Program-made: the position numbers and the translations under genes
The notes under the pieces: model-generated
Seen by the model: only the letters and a program-made list of their open reading frames with translations
The model's database searches: none
Told to the model about the DNA's origin: nothing
DNA from: Acidobacteriaceae bacterium
GTDB taxonomy: Bacteria; Acidobacteriota; Terriglobia; Terriglobales; Acidobacteriaceae
Reading direction: 5' to 3'
Assembly: GCA_003131635.1 (NCBI GenBank)
Contig: PKVZ01000025.1
Span: 1,169-34,359 of the forward strand
Length of the DNA stretch: 33,191 nucleotides
Shown here: in pieces, positions 8,708 through 16,232 of the stretch
How the letters are laid out: each line of letters begins with the position of its first letter
Position numbering within the stretch: position 1 is the first letter of the stretch

Positions 8708-10086
8708 CAGCTTAAAGCGCGACTATGCGAATCCGCGGAGGACCGTATTCCCTCTTCGCTGAAAAGCCGCATGATCCGTGGCAAAAGATGCTTTCCTCGC
8801 AAAAAAGCATCACTGGGACCAAAAACTCGGAGCGCGAGGGCAAACTTTCCAGTTCGCGGCGTGGGCAGCCAATACGAAGTCAGATCCTTCGGCCGGGTAG
8901 CCTGCAAGCTCAAGCTTCCATGACTATTGCATCCAGTCGATTCCTGGGCCCTGGCGCTATTCCAGCTGTAGCGATTAATCGGATTCTTCACCAATCGATA
9001 GTAGGGCAGCTCGTAAACAGTCATCGACCAAGAATAACTCGCCTTTGGCCACTCTTCCGGCCCGAAAGTAAGCCGATAACTGCGACTACCTTCGAGCGGT
9101 TCGTCATAATTGTCCACATATGCGAAAGGATATATCGCCTCCTCAGGAGCCAGAATACCCAAGCCTGCTTTTGCGGATGCAGCCCGGGACAAGTTATCTC
9201 GACCGGGCCTGCCTGCCGAAGACCCTTCCCAGATCCAGCCGGGACAAAACTCCTCGAACTGCGACTCTCGCGCACAGATGCGGTCACGCCCGAGGGTAAT
9301 GGCTTGCTCGAGAATGCCTCGGAGAGATTCATCTACATTGGTTGGCTCGAATGAATTGTCACGCAGCATTCCAAGTTGGGGCAGCCTGCGGATCAGCTGC
9401 GTATCCTCCGCCGGCGGAGCATTTCGGCGTAGTACTTGGTCCAGATTAGAAAAGAAATCCAGCTTGTCCGAGTTACGAAACGGAGGCCAGGGCTCACGAC
9501 ACGGGGCAGGCTCGCTACTAACGATCGGAGAGCTCAGCTCGAGTCGATCTTGTAGGCCGTGAACTTCGTCGAATTCGTGATCTCCCTGGATGCTGATGCG
9601 ACCGAAGATCCAGGCGAAGTTGGTCGGTGATCTCACCACGGCAATATCATCCGGGAAACTACCCGACCAGGCAGGACCCACAATGGCTAGACTCCTGCTG
9701 CTGTTCCCAAACGTGCGAGTCCCCACATACGCGAAAGCATTGGCGAAGTAATCCAAGAACTGCAGCACGTAGTACCTGCTCCCCATGTCGGGAACGTCCA
9801 GTAATAGTGGGCTTGTGCTGAGGTCCAGCCAAGCGTTTGAATATAAGATCTCGCTGTTCGGCGCGGCCAGCCAAAATTCGTCGGCGGTTGCCCTTCGTCG
9901 TGAATGGAAAAACTTATTGAAGACGTAATCCCTCTTCCCAACGCTTTGCGAACCAGCTAATTGATACATGGTGCGATACATTTCCACTGACGCGAAGCCG
10001 AAAATATAGCTCTCCACCGCCAGGCTCAGGAGTGAATTGCGATCACAAATCTCTGCCTGCTGCGTTCGCGATTGTTCAGATTCCAT
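8707..10086 (-). CDS. DUF1254/DUF1214 domain protein
   Basis: 459 residues from ATG 10086, or 476 from an in-frame GTG at 10137. I favour the ATG: it sits 14 nt after the stop of the upstream gene with a GGGA-type site before it. The N-terminal half is DUF1254-like (AVESYIFGFASVEMYRTMY, then NSEILYSNAWLDLS and LDVPDMGSRYYVLQFLDYF). The C-terminal half is DUF1214-like (SWSMTVYELPYYRLVKNPI, closing with YWLPTPRTGKFALALRVFGP). The pair of domains is common in bacteria, but its biochemical role is not established to my knowledge. No signal peptide is evident. It lies between the fusion gene and the sulfotransferase with coupled ends on both sides, so the three are almost certainly co-transcribed. 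Confidence 0.85.
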   Translation of the reverse strand: MESEQSRTQQAEICDRNSLLSLAVESYIFGFASVEMYRTMYQLAGSQSVGKRDYVFNKFFHSRRRATADEFWLAAPNSEILYSNAWLDLSTSPLLLDVPDMGSRYYVLQFLDYFANAFAYVGTRTFGNSSRSLAIVGPAWSGSFPDDIAVVRSPTNFAWIFGRISIQGDHEFDEVHGLQDRLELSSPIVSSEPAPCREPWPPFRNSDKLDFFSNLDQVLRRNAPPAEDTQLIRRLPQLGMLRDNSFEPTNVDESLRGILEQAITLGRDRICARESQFEEFCPGWIWEGSSAGRPGRDNLSRAASAKAGLGILAPEEAIYPFAYVDNYDEPLEGSRSYRLTFGPEEWPKASYSWSMTVYELPYYRLVKNPINRYSWNSARAQESTGCNSHGSLSLQATRPKDLTSYWLPTPRTGKFALALRVFGPSDAFLRGKHLLPRIMRLFSEEGIRSSADSHSRALS

Positions 10087-10102
10087 AGTGGTTTCCCGCA
10101 CA

Positions 10103-12754
10103 TCAGGCGGCACGCTGCTCGGCAGAGTGATCAACACACTGCGAGACGATTCGGCCGATTGCTAGTCTCATAACCGCTGCCGGCGGCATACCGCTCTCGA
10201 GGACAGCGGCGAACTCCTCATCGTGTCCTTCCCCGCGATCATGCGCACTTTCTGCGTGTCCCAAACCCGTTGAAGAAGTCCGCTCGCAATACTTGATTGG
10301 ATCGTTGAGCAGACTACATCCGCTGGAGATTAGCCGGCCGTTAATGTAAGTGGCAAAACACTCTGCCAGGCGCGAGTCGTGCTGATCTGCCACGGCCGAG
10401 CGCGAAATAATTTTCGGGATGTGCGTCACATGAACTGGAGCCGTTAGTTTAGGCGCTACCTTGTTAACAAATACCGAAGTGACGCATTGACCCCAAGTTT
10501 CATGCCCCACAATGTCGCAGCCCAGCGAACTTGTACGCCGACGCGCATCATCGTCGGTCTCGATCTCGGAAAAGTCAACGCCAGTCTCCTGCCGGACCAC
10601 CGCGAGTATAGACTTACTGGCGAATGGAGGCGAGAGTTCGATCGCTCCTGCAAGCGTGAGTCCCGCTTCGCAGAGGCGCTGCGCCACGGAACCTATCAGC
10701 CTCTCGCCAAGAGCCATCATGTCGCGCCAATCAGCGTAGGCCCGGGCGGTGTCCACCAGTATTGACTGGCCTTGGCACAACTCTCGCGCTCCCATGTACG
10801 TGTGTTTGATACGGTAAGCTCGATCGGACAAACCGTCCGCTATCGGAACGACGACGCCCGGCACGGTCATAGTTCCCAGTTGCACTTCGGGTCCCGGCAT
10901 TGTGTTCCCGTCGGGATCGAGCACCCAAGTCTCAACGTCCTGAAAACGCTGAGAGTTCATTAATGTCCGTATAGCTGCCACCGCTTCGGAGCAAGCTACT
11001 AACTTACGCTGACGTTCGACAGGGATACGTTCCATCATCCGCTTTGGCTCAACGACGTCGTCGCTCACCTCCACGGTTTGACGCTTCCGCAATGGAAGAA
11101 GGTCCTTGGCGAGGAGAGTCAACTTGTTGGCAGCGATCGTTAGTTCCCCGCGCTGAGTTTTTCGAACACAGCCATCAACGCCAAGCAAATCGCCAACATC
11201 GACGAGTTTCAGAAGTCCGAGGTCGGCCTCACCAAGCTGATTGTCATGGCACAGAATTTGGATCTTTCCCGAACTGTCTCGTAGGTCGAGAAACATCCCA
11301 CTATTGCGGTAAGCCACTACGCGTCCGGCAACAATGACACGGACCTCCGTGAACTCGCCGTTGGCCAAATGCACGTATCGATCAATAAGGTCCCTGCAAT
11401 TCATGGTCGGAGCAAAGTGTAGCGGATAGGTTGTCACGCCAAGGCCCTTTAACTGTTGCCGCTTCTCCAACCGGGCATCGCGAGCGGTCAAACACTTTTG
11501 TGTCCGCAATTTCTGCGAGCTGTAGCCTTCCCGCCTTTGCGCGACGAGATGTTGATAGATCTCCCTCTGCGGCAAAATCGGAGTGGGTCGTTTTACTCCA
11601 GCGAACCAGGTAAAAGAGGCTTCCGATCCATAGCCGCCATAGGGACGGGTTCCTTTCTCTTCGTCATGCAGGTTCCTATTGTGGAGCATGGTATCGGGCG
11701 GATGGACATCGAGTTCACCCAATGACTCGATCTGCGCATGGCGGCCAAATACAGTGAGATACATGGCGTTCGGCCGGTATCTAGGATGGTCGAAGTAAGT
11801 ATGCAACTCGTCCTCTTCGTCATACTCCTGCAGCATAATGACGGGGGCGAAGAACTCAGCAAGCTGTGGACCGTACTTCAAAGGCTTGCGGAAGATCGTT
11901 GGCGAAATGATCTGAGTTCTAGTATTTAATACTCCACCATGAACCAGGAATGGTTGCAGTGTTAAAAACGTCTCCGCACTGGCCGCTAGGTGCGGTCGAT
12001 CCGTATTGGCGGCGACCACGTTTCCCGAATGACGGCCGAGACTCATCGCTGCTTCAACGGACAACGTGCGCTCATAGATCTCGCCGAAAAGTCTGGACGA
12101 AACCGCACGATCGACCAGGATCGCGTTGGGCGCCGAGCAGTCCTGACCCTGATTATGGTAGCAGAGCCGGACAATGGACTCGGCAGCCTGACCCGGATCC
12201 GCATCCTTACGGACTATCACTGGGTTATGTCCTGACCCGCTGAACAAAAAAAGTGCACCTTTCCGCAGTTGTTTTCTCACCAACTCACCATTTGCATAAG
12301 TGCCGGTGAACATCACAACGTCGGCGGCTGGAACTTTCGACGCGACAAAATCGCCACGGTTGCCGAGGAAGATCTGGAGATTGCCGACGAAACTCGTAAA
12401 GTTTACCGCCAGAAGGAGTCGCCTATACGCATCGTGGGCGGATTCGGGAGGCCGCACATGACAGTGATTTGACATCAACGCCGGAATCACTCCCATGTAT
12501 ACCGTCGCATACAACAGCTGATTGCGCGGCAAGAACGCAGCAACCTGTTCGACCTTCAACTGAAAGTATTCCCGGTTCTCTTCCAGGTTCTCCAACAGGT
12601 AAGTAGCCCTGGCAAGTTCATCCTCAACCGCTGGAAAGCTGGCATAGGAGGCAAGGGCCGAGTGAATCTGATCCCGCCGACCTCGCAGGTAATCAGCAAA
12701 CAGTGCACAGGTACGTGCGACCTCTGGAAATTGGAGCGTTGGGGAGGGAGTCAT
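10103..12754 (-). CDS. Aldehyde dehydrogenase-like / lysyl-tRNA synthetase-like fusion protein
   Basis: One uninterrupted frame of 883 residues. Residues about 60-405 resemble the aldehyde dehydrogenase superfamily, nearest to CoA-acylating or LuxC-like members. VVMFTGTYANGELVRK (147-162) is followed by SGSGHNPVIVRKDAD (172-186), where the general-base Glu of ordinary ALDHs is replaced, and then NQGQDC with catalytic Cys206. Residues about 425-555 match the LysRS OB-fold (VAGRVVAYRNSGMFLDLRD; SGKIQILCHD; VGDLLGVDG). Residues about 580-880 match the LysRS class II core (ARAYADWRDM; IETDDDAR; LLNDP; GMPP). Key sites have changed. Motif 2 (FRNE) is lost near 654. The GREIxNxFSEL segment reads GRLISSGCSLL, losing the lysine- and Mg-binding residues. 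Motif 3 keeps only Arg868. It is unlikely to charge tRNA-Lys in the usual way. It is first in an operon with DUF1254 and sulfotransferase genes. Confidence 0.85.
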   Translation of the reverse strand: MTPSPTLQFPEVARTCALFADYLRGRRDQIHSALASYASFPAVEDELARATYLLENLEENREYFQLKVEQVAAFLPRNQLLYATVYMGVIPALMSNHCHVRPPESAHDAYRRLLLAVNFTSFVGNLQIFLGNRGDFVASKVPAADVVMFTGTYANGELVRKQLRKGALFLFSGSGHNPVIVRKDADPGQAAESIVRLCYHNQGQDCSAPNAILVDRAVSSRLFGEIYERTLSVEAAMSLGRHSGNVVAANTDRPHLAASAETFLTLQPFLVHGGVLNTRTQIISPTIFRKPLKYGPQLAEFFAPVIMLQEYDEEDELHTYFDHPRYRPNAMYLTVFGRHAQIESLGELDVHPPDTMLHNRNLHDEEKGTRPYGGYGSEASFTWFAGVKRPTPILPQREIYQHLVAQRREGYSSQKLRTQKCLTARDARLEKRQQLKGLGVTTYPLHFAPTMNCRDLIDRYVHLANGEFTEVRVIVAGRVVAYRNSGMFLDLRDSSGKIQILCHDNQLGEADLGLLKLVDVGDLLGVDGCVRKTQRGELTIAANKLTLLAKDLLPLRKRQTVEVSDDVVEPKRMMERIPVERQRKLVACSEAVAAIRTLMNSQRFQDVETWVLDPDGNTMPGPEVQLGTMTVPGVVVPIADGLSDRAYRIKHTYMGARELCQGQSILVDTARAYADWRDMMALGERLIGSVAQRLCEAGLTLAGAIELSPPFASKSILAVVRQETGVDFSEIETDDDARRRTSSLGCDIVGHETWGQCVTSVFVNKVAPKLTAPVHVTHIPKIISRSAVADQHDSRLAECFATYINGRLISSGCSLLNDPIKYCERTSSTGLGHAESAHDRGEGHDEEFAAVLESGMPPAAVMRLAIGRIVSQCVDHSAEQRAA

Positions 12755-13532
12755 GATTGTGTTTGTCGATCCTGCTAACAGTTTTGTTTCGGTTTTACGG
12801 ATGTAATAAGTGGCATCAACGATGCGAACAGCATGAGTAACACGTTTCTACTTACTATTTGCGGGTCCTTCACCTTAACGTGCGGCATAGCATGTCATAA
12901 GTTGCGCGCTATCATCGACAAAAAACTTTGTTTGTTCTGAAATCGTAACGGAGTTTATGGATGTATTCCTGAAACGTGCTGATTCCAAACGATAACAGCA
13001 TGTCTTCGACCGGAGAAGAATAGCGTTCTAACTAAGGGAAGTGACGCTGTCGTTTTCCGCCTTTCGGAACACGGCGGCGTGACTACTATTCTTGGGCTCT
13101 CAATCAGATTGAAAGGTCTTTGTGTGCTTGCCTAGTGGACGGGCGGGAACACGCCTGAGACAATGTCTCGGCTGCCACTCGGCGGTCATCCATACTGGGG
13201 AGGAACGAAGACAGACCAGCTGAGAATTTGCTGATCAGGTGGCGAAGTCACGCTGGCTGCGAATTTAATCTGTCAACCATGTGTTTGCTCTTTGCTCTAA
13301 AACTTACAAAAGTTAATCCGAGGTAGACGCCACCGGAGTGCCCGTCGCCTGGAAAATTCTGTGGATGCCGAAAAATCGACAGAAAGGGGCGGATCAGTTT
13401 TGTGCGTATGCGGGACAAAGCAACGACACCCTGCGCTTTCAAGCAGCGCAGCTAAAAGTGTAATTTGCATCGTTTGGGATGAGCGAAGCAGTCTGTCGAC
13501 TCTGCCTTCGCGGATGAGGGCGTCCCAATGTC
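12755..13532. other. Long intergenic region with short repeats, no gene seen
   Basis: About 780 bp between the fusion gene's start and the end of the beta-propeller gene. No open frame has recognisable coding content. It contains a near-repeat of AACGAT..AACAGCATG (12818-12835 and 12988-13002) and a palindrome GAGACA-A-TGTCTC (13157-13169). The promoter of the minus-strand fusion operon must lie near its left end. I see no strong ribosome site before the ATG at 12754. Confidence 0.45.
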
Positions 13533-14618
13533 TTAGTGCTCACTCACATACAGCGTCGTTGGACTCACTCCGACACTAGCCACGCTGGCTTTCTCCGTTC
13601 CATCCGACTTTAGCAAGCTGACACTTGCGTCCTTGGGATCCGCGAGGTATAAAGCTCCGTCCGTTCCTACCGCCAACCCTGAAAAATGTTTCGCCGTCTT
13701 GATCAGCGCCGGTTGGAGAGTTTTCAGATCCAGAACTGCGATTGCGTTGGCCAGTTCGCTGGAACGATAGTCATCTGCCGCTGCGATCACGAGGTAAGCG
13801 CTCCCGCCTACGACAGTTGTCGCGTACGGGCCGACTACGCTAGCGCTCTCCTTGAGAGAAGGAGAGAATGCGATCGCGCCCGACTGAGCAGACAGTTTCC
13901 CCTGCAGATTGATCCTGGCATAGCCTCCATCACTGAAGACCACGGTTACTTCCCTTTCGCCGGAAGCGAACGCGGTTACCACTTCAGCCTGGGGATTCTC
14001 GTTTTGGCCAAAAGGAAATCCCAACGGCAGCCGCGTCATTGGAACCCCTTTATTGTCGAACCTCGCGATGCGGATTTCTCTCGTACTCCCACATATGATG
14101 GATAACGCTCGGTCTGCCGAGGAAGGCACCAGCAAAGGATTGTCGCAGCGTGGCAGCGACACAGCATCGGGCAGGAACTTATTGGCGTTGGTGTCGAAGA
14201 CCGCAACGCCATACGCGTCTTCGCCGTTCCCAAGGTCCTTCACCCGGAGCGCGTACAACAAACCTCCATCCGCCGAGAGCGCCATGTGAGAAACTAAATC
14301 GTCGAAAGTGTCAAACACGCGGTCTGGCGCGTTGACAGATCCGATGATGGCGCCCGTGCTGGTGTCAATTACTTCAAGTGTTGACCCATACGCCAAGTAA
14401 AGCCGCTTTCCGTCTTGTGAGACAGCCACATCGGGGTGATAGCCCGCCGGATAGGTTTTCACGATGGCTTTTTGCTGAGGATCGACCACGAGCACTTGCG
14501 CCTTATTGTCCTGGTCTTGATGGTCGGTGTCCACGACGTAAAGAAGTGGCGTCTGGCTGCTGCCCGCAGACGTTAAAGCGCCGAACACCGGCACGCGATC
14601 CGCTGTAGGTTCAGTCAA
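13533..14618 (-). CDS. YVTN-type beta-propeller protein, possibly N-truncated
   Basis: 361 residues made of repeating blade-like units: LYVVDTDHQDQDNKAQVLVV, DVAVSQDGKRLYLAYGSTLEV, LSADGGLLYALRVKD and LAVGTDGALYLADPKD. This is typical of YVTN/seven-bladed propellers, which are usually exported and act in binding or as electron-transfer partners. The only start is a TTG at 14618, just after an in-frame TAG. No signal peptide precedes it, although in the same frame upstream of that TAG the sequence codes a hydrophobic stretch (ILLAPPLAAVP). The real N-terminus may therefore have been lost by a nonsense or shift mutation. The gene follows the flippase gene on the same strand after 163 bp. No catalytic function can be assigned. 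Confidence 0.7.
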   Translation of the reverse strand: MTEPTADRVPVFGALTSAGSSQTPLLYVVDTDHQDQDNKAQVLVVDPQQKAIVKTYPAGYHPDVAVSQDGKRLYLAYGSTLEVIDTSTGAIIGSVNAPDRVFDTFDDLVSHMALSADGGLLYALRVKDLGNGEDAYGVAVFDTNANKFLPDAVSLPRCDNPLLVPSSADRALSIICGSTREIRIARFDNKGVPMTRLPLGFPFGQNENPQAEVVTAFASGEREVTVVFSDGGYARINLQGKLSAQSGAIAFSPSLKESASVVGPYATTVVGGSAYLVIAAADDYRSSELANAIAVLDLKTLQPALIKTAKHFSGLAVGTDGALYLADPKDASVSLLKSDGTEKASVASVGVSPTTLYVSEH

Positions 14619-14781
14619 GTTCTACGGCACCGCAGCCAGGGGCGGCGCGAGCAATATGGGCGAAGTGTACTCATTGCCCTAAACCGCCATCGACGAGTTC
14701 TGTCCCGCTGAGCGAAAGTCAAGGTGTGTCGACTTTGCGTCCCATGAAAGCTCTATAAGTCACCCAATATACTTAAGGTTT

Positions 14782-16185
14782 CTAATCCGAAAGCATATTC
14801 TTCCACCGCAAGGGCACACGTAGATCTGGCTCATCAGCCTTGAGCGCCGCCAGCCTGCTTCGCAGCATAATAAACGCAACCAACATATAAACAATGTTAG
14901 CCAGGACCATGCTCCAAATCACCCCCGCCAAGCCGTAGTAACGGGTGGCGGGAACGCCGATGAGCAAGGTCAGTAGGCTGGCTGCACCGTTGGCGAAGAA
15001 TAAGGATCGGGGGGATTCCATCGCGCGCAATAAGATAGCCGGCGCGAGCGCGGCGCTCCATACGATGGTCTCGGCCGCAAACAATGGAAGTAATGCGGAG
15101 GCGTCCATATATTTGCCGGCGTAGAGCATGCGAAACAGCGGGGCTCGGAGCGGAATCAGCGCACCCCAATAGACCAGCCCCCCGCACACAAAAAGCGCCG
15201 TCAGTTTCAGCGTCAGTTTGAACGCGCCGCGCCCTCCCTGCGTGTTCTGCACCCGAGCCGCCAGTGGCAGGAATAACATGGAAAGCGCCGCATAGGTCTG
15301 TAGCACCGGCCCACCCAGGTTCATGAGAGCTCGAAGTTCCCCAGCCAGCGCCAATCCCGAGAACTTGCTGACGAGAGGGATGTAAACGTACGTTGGTATC
15401 CAGCCGACAATACAAGTGGCTAAGGCCCACTTGCCATATTCCCAATGCTTATGCCAAGTCGTGCGCAGTGGGACCATGGCGGTGGCAGGCTCCAGTTTCG
15501 CATTCAACTGGAAAAGCATGATCAGGCCGCCTACCAGCGCCGCCGCCCCCAATACCAAATACGCTGTGAAGGCGGAAAGCCCGCCAAGTTTGTACACAAG
15601 GAAAGCTCCGCCCACCACGCACACAGAATAAAACGCCGAACCAAGAACGGCAGGGGCGGGAGACAACTTCAGATAAAAGCTTCGCCGTCCCAGGGCATGA
15701 ATCAGAAGGAAGGGTGCGGAAATTGTGATACCGGCGAAGGCCATGGCCGAAACTGGCGAATGCCACCAAAGGCGCGCGGCGATTGCCGTTCCACCCAACG
15801 CCGCGCAGATGATCAGCGAAACCCCACCGTGGAGCAGAGCGTTCGAGTTGAGGTATCCGCGGAGATTGTTCGAATAGGACGTTCCCGAGAAAACTGAAAT
15901 TGGTTCCAGTACCAGCGCTTGATAGAGAAATGTGGCGAGGATAAAAATGCTTAGAACCAGGGCGTAGGCGCCATACTGTTCCGGCGACATCCAGCGCGCC
16001 AGCAAAATTCCGAGCAGAAAATTCGCACCAGAAAAAAGACCATGGTCGAGAATGGCCAGCCCACCCTTGCCTAGCCAGGGAATAACTTTCTTGTAGATGG
16101 TGTTCCGGCTCAATCGTGGTATCACCTCGGTTTCCAGACTTACTGCGTCGATTTTGTGTGTGCTGGATGTCTGCGAACTAAGCAC
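14782..16185 (-). CDS. Polysaccharide flippase-like membrane protein (MOP/Wzx superfamily)
   Basis: 467 residues from GTG 16185, with about 12 or more hydrophobic helices. The opening LGKGGLAILDHGLFSGANFLLGILLARWMSPEQYGAYALVLSI region (read in pieces) has the classic Wzx/MOP start: a helix, then ARWMSPEQYGAYAL. Such proteins move lipid-linked oligosaccharides across the inner membrane. The open frame extends further upstream into the end of the preceding gene, but that part is out-of-frame shadow. The GTG at 16185 has an AAGGAG site 11 nt before it, so I chose it. A GTG overlapping the upstream stop is the alternative. It is 47 bp downstream of the ASH-repeat gene. No glycosyltransferase lies nearby, so the cargo is unknown. 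Confidence 0.85.
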   Translation of the reverse strand: MLSSQTSSTHKIDAVSLETEVIPRLSRNTIYKKVIPWLGKGGLAILDHGLFSGANFLLGILLARWMSPEQYGAYALVLSIFILATFLYQALVLEPISVFSGTSYSNNLRGYLNSNALLHGGVSLIICAALGGTAIAARLWWHSPVSAMAFAGITISAPFLLIHALGRRSFYLKLSPAPAVLGSAFYSVCVVGGAFLVYKLGGLSAFTAYLVLGAAALVGGLIMLFQLNAKLEPATAMVPLRTTWHKHWEYGKWALATCIVGWIPTYVYIPLVSKFSGLALAGELRALMNLGGPVLQTYAALSMLFLPLAARVQNTQGGRGAFKLTLKLTALFVCGGLVYWGALIPLRAPLFRMLYAGKYMDASALLPLFAAETIVWSAALAPAILLRAMESPRSLFFANGAASLLTLLIGVPATRYYGLAGVIWSMVLANIVYMLVAFIMLRSRLAALKADEPDLRVPLRWKNMLSD

Positions 16186-16196
16186 GGGGAGGTGAT

Positions 16197-16202
16197 CTCC
16201 TT
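16197..16202 (-). promoter_or_regulatory. Ribosome binding site deciding the flippase start
   Basis: AAGGAG on the minus strand, 11 nt before GTG 16185. It is the only good Shine-Dalgarno match near the first membrane helix and supports a start well inside the longest open frame. Confidence 0.6.
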
Positions 16203-16232
16203 GATTTTCGCTGGATCGCTCACCGCAGCATT

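Noticed and set aside
8725..9562. Plus-strand open frames of 150-209 codons over the DUF1254 gene
   Set aside because: No recognisable domains, no good starts; the minus-strand frame has clear family blocks.
12811..12826. Sigma54-like sequence TGGCAT-N5-ATGCG
   Set aside because: It lies on the plus strand, away from any plus-strand gene, and the -12 element is imperfect.
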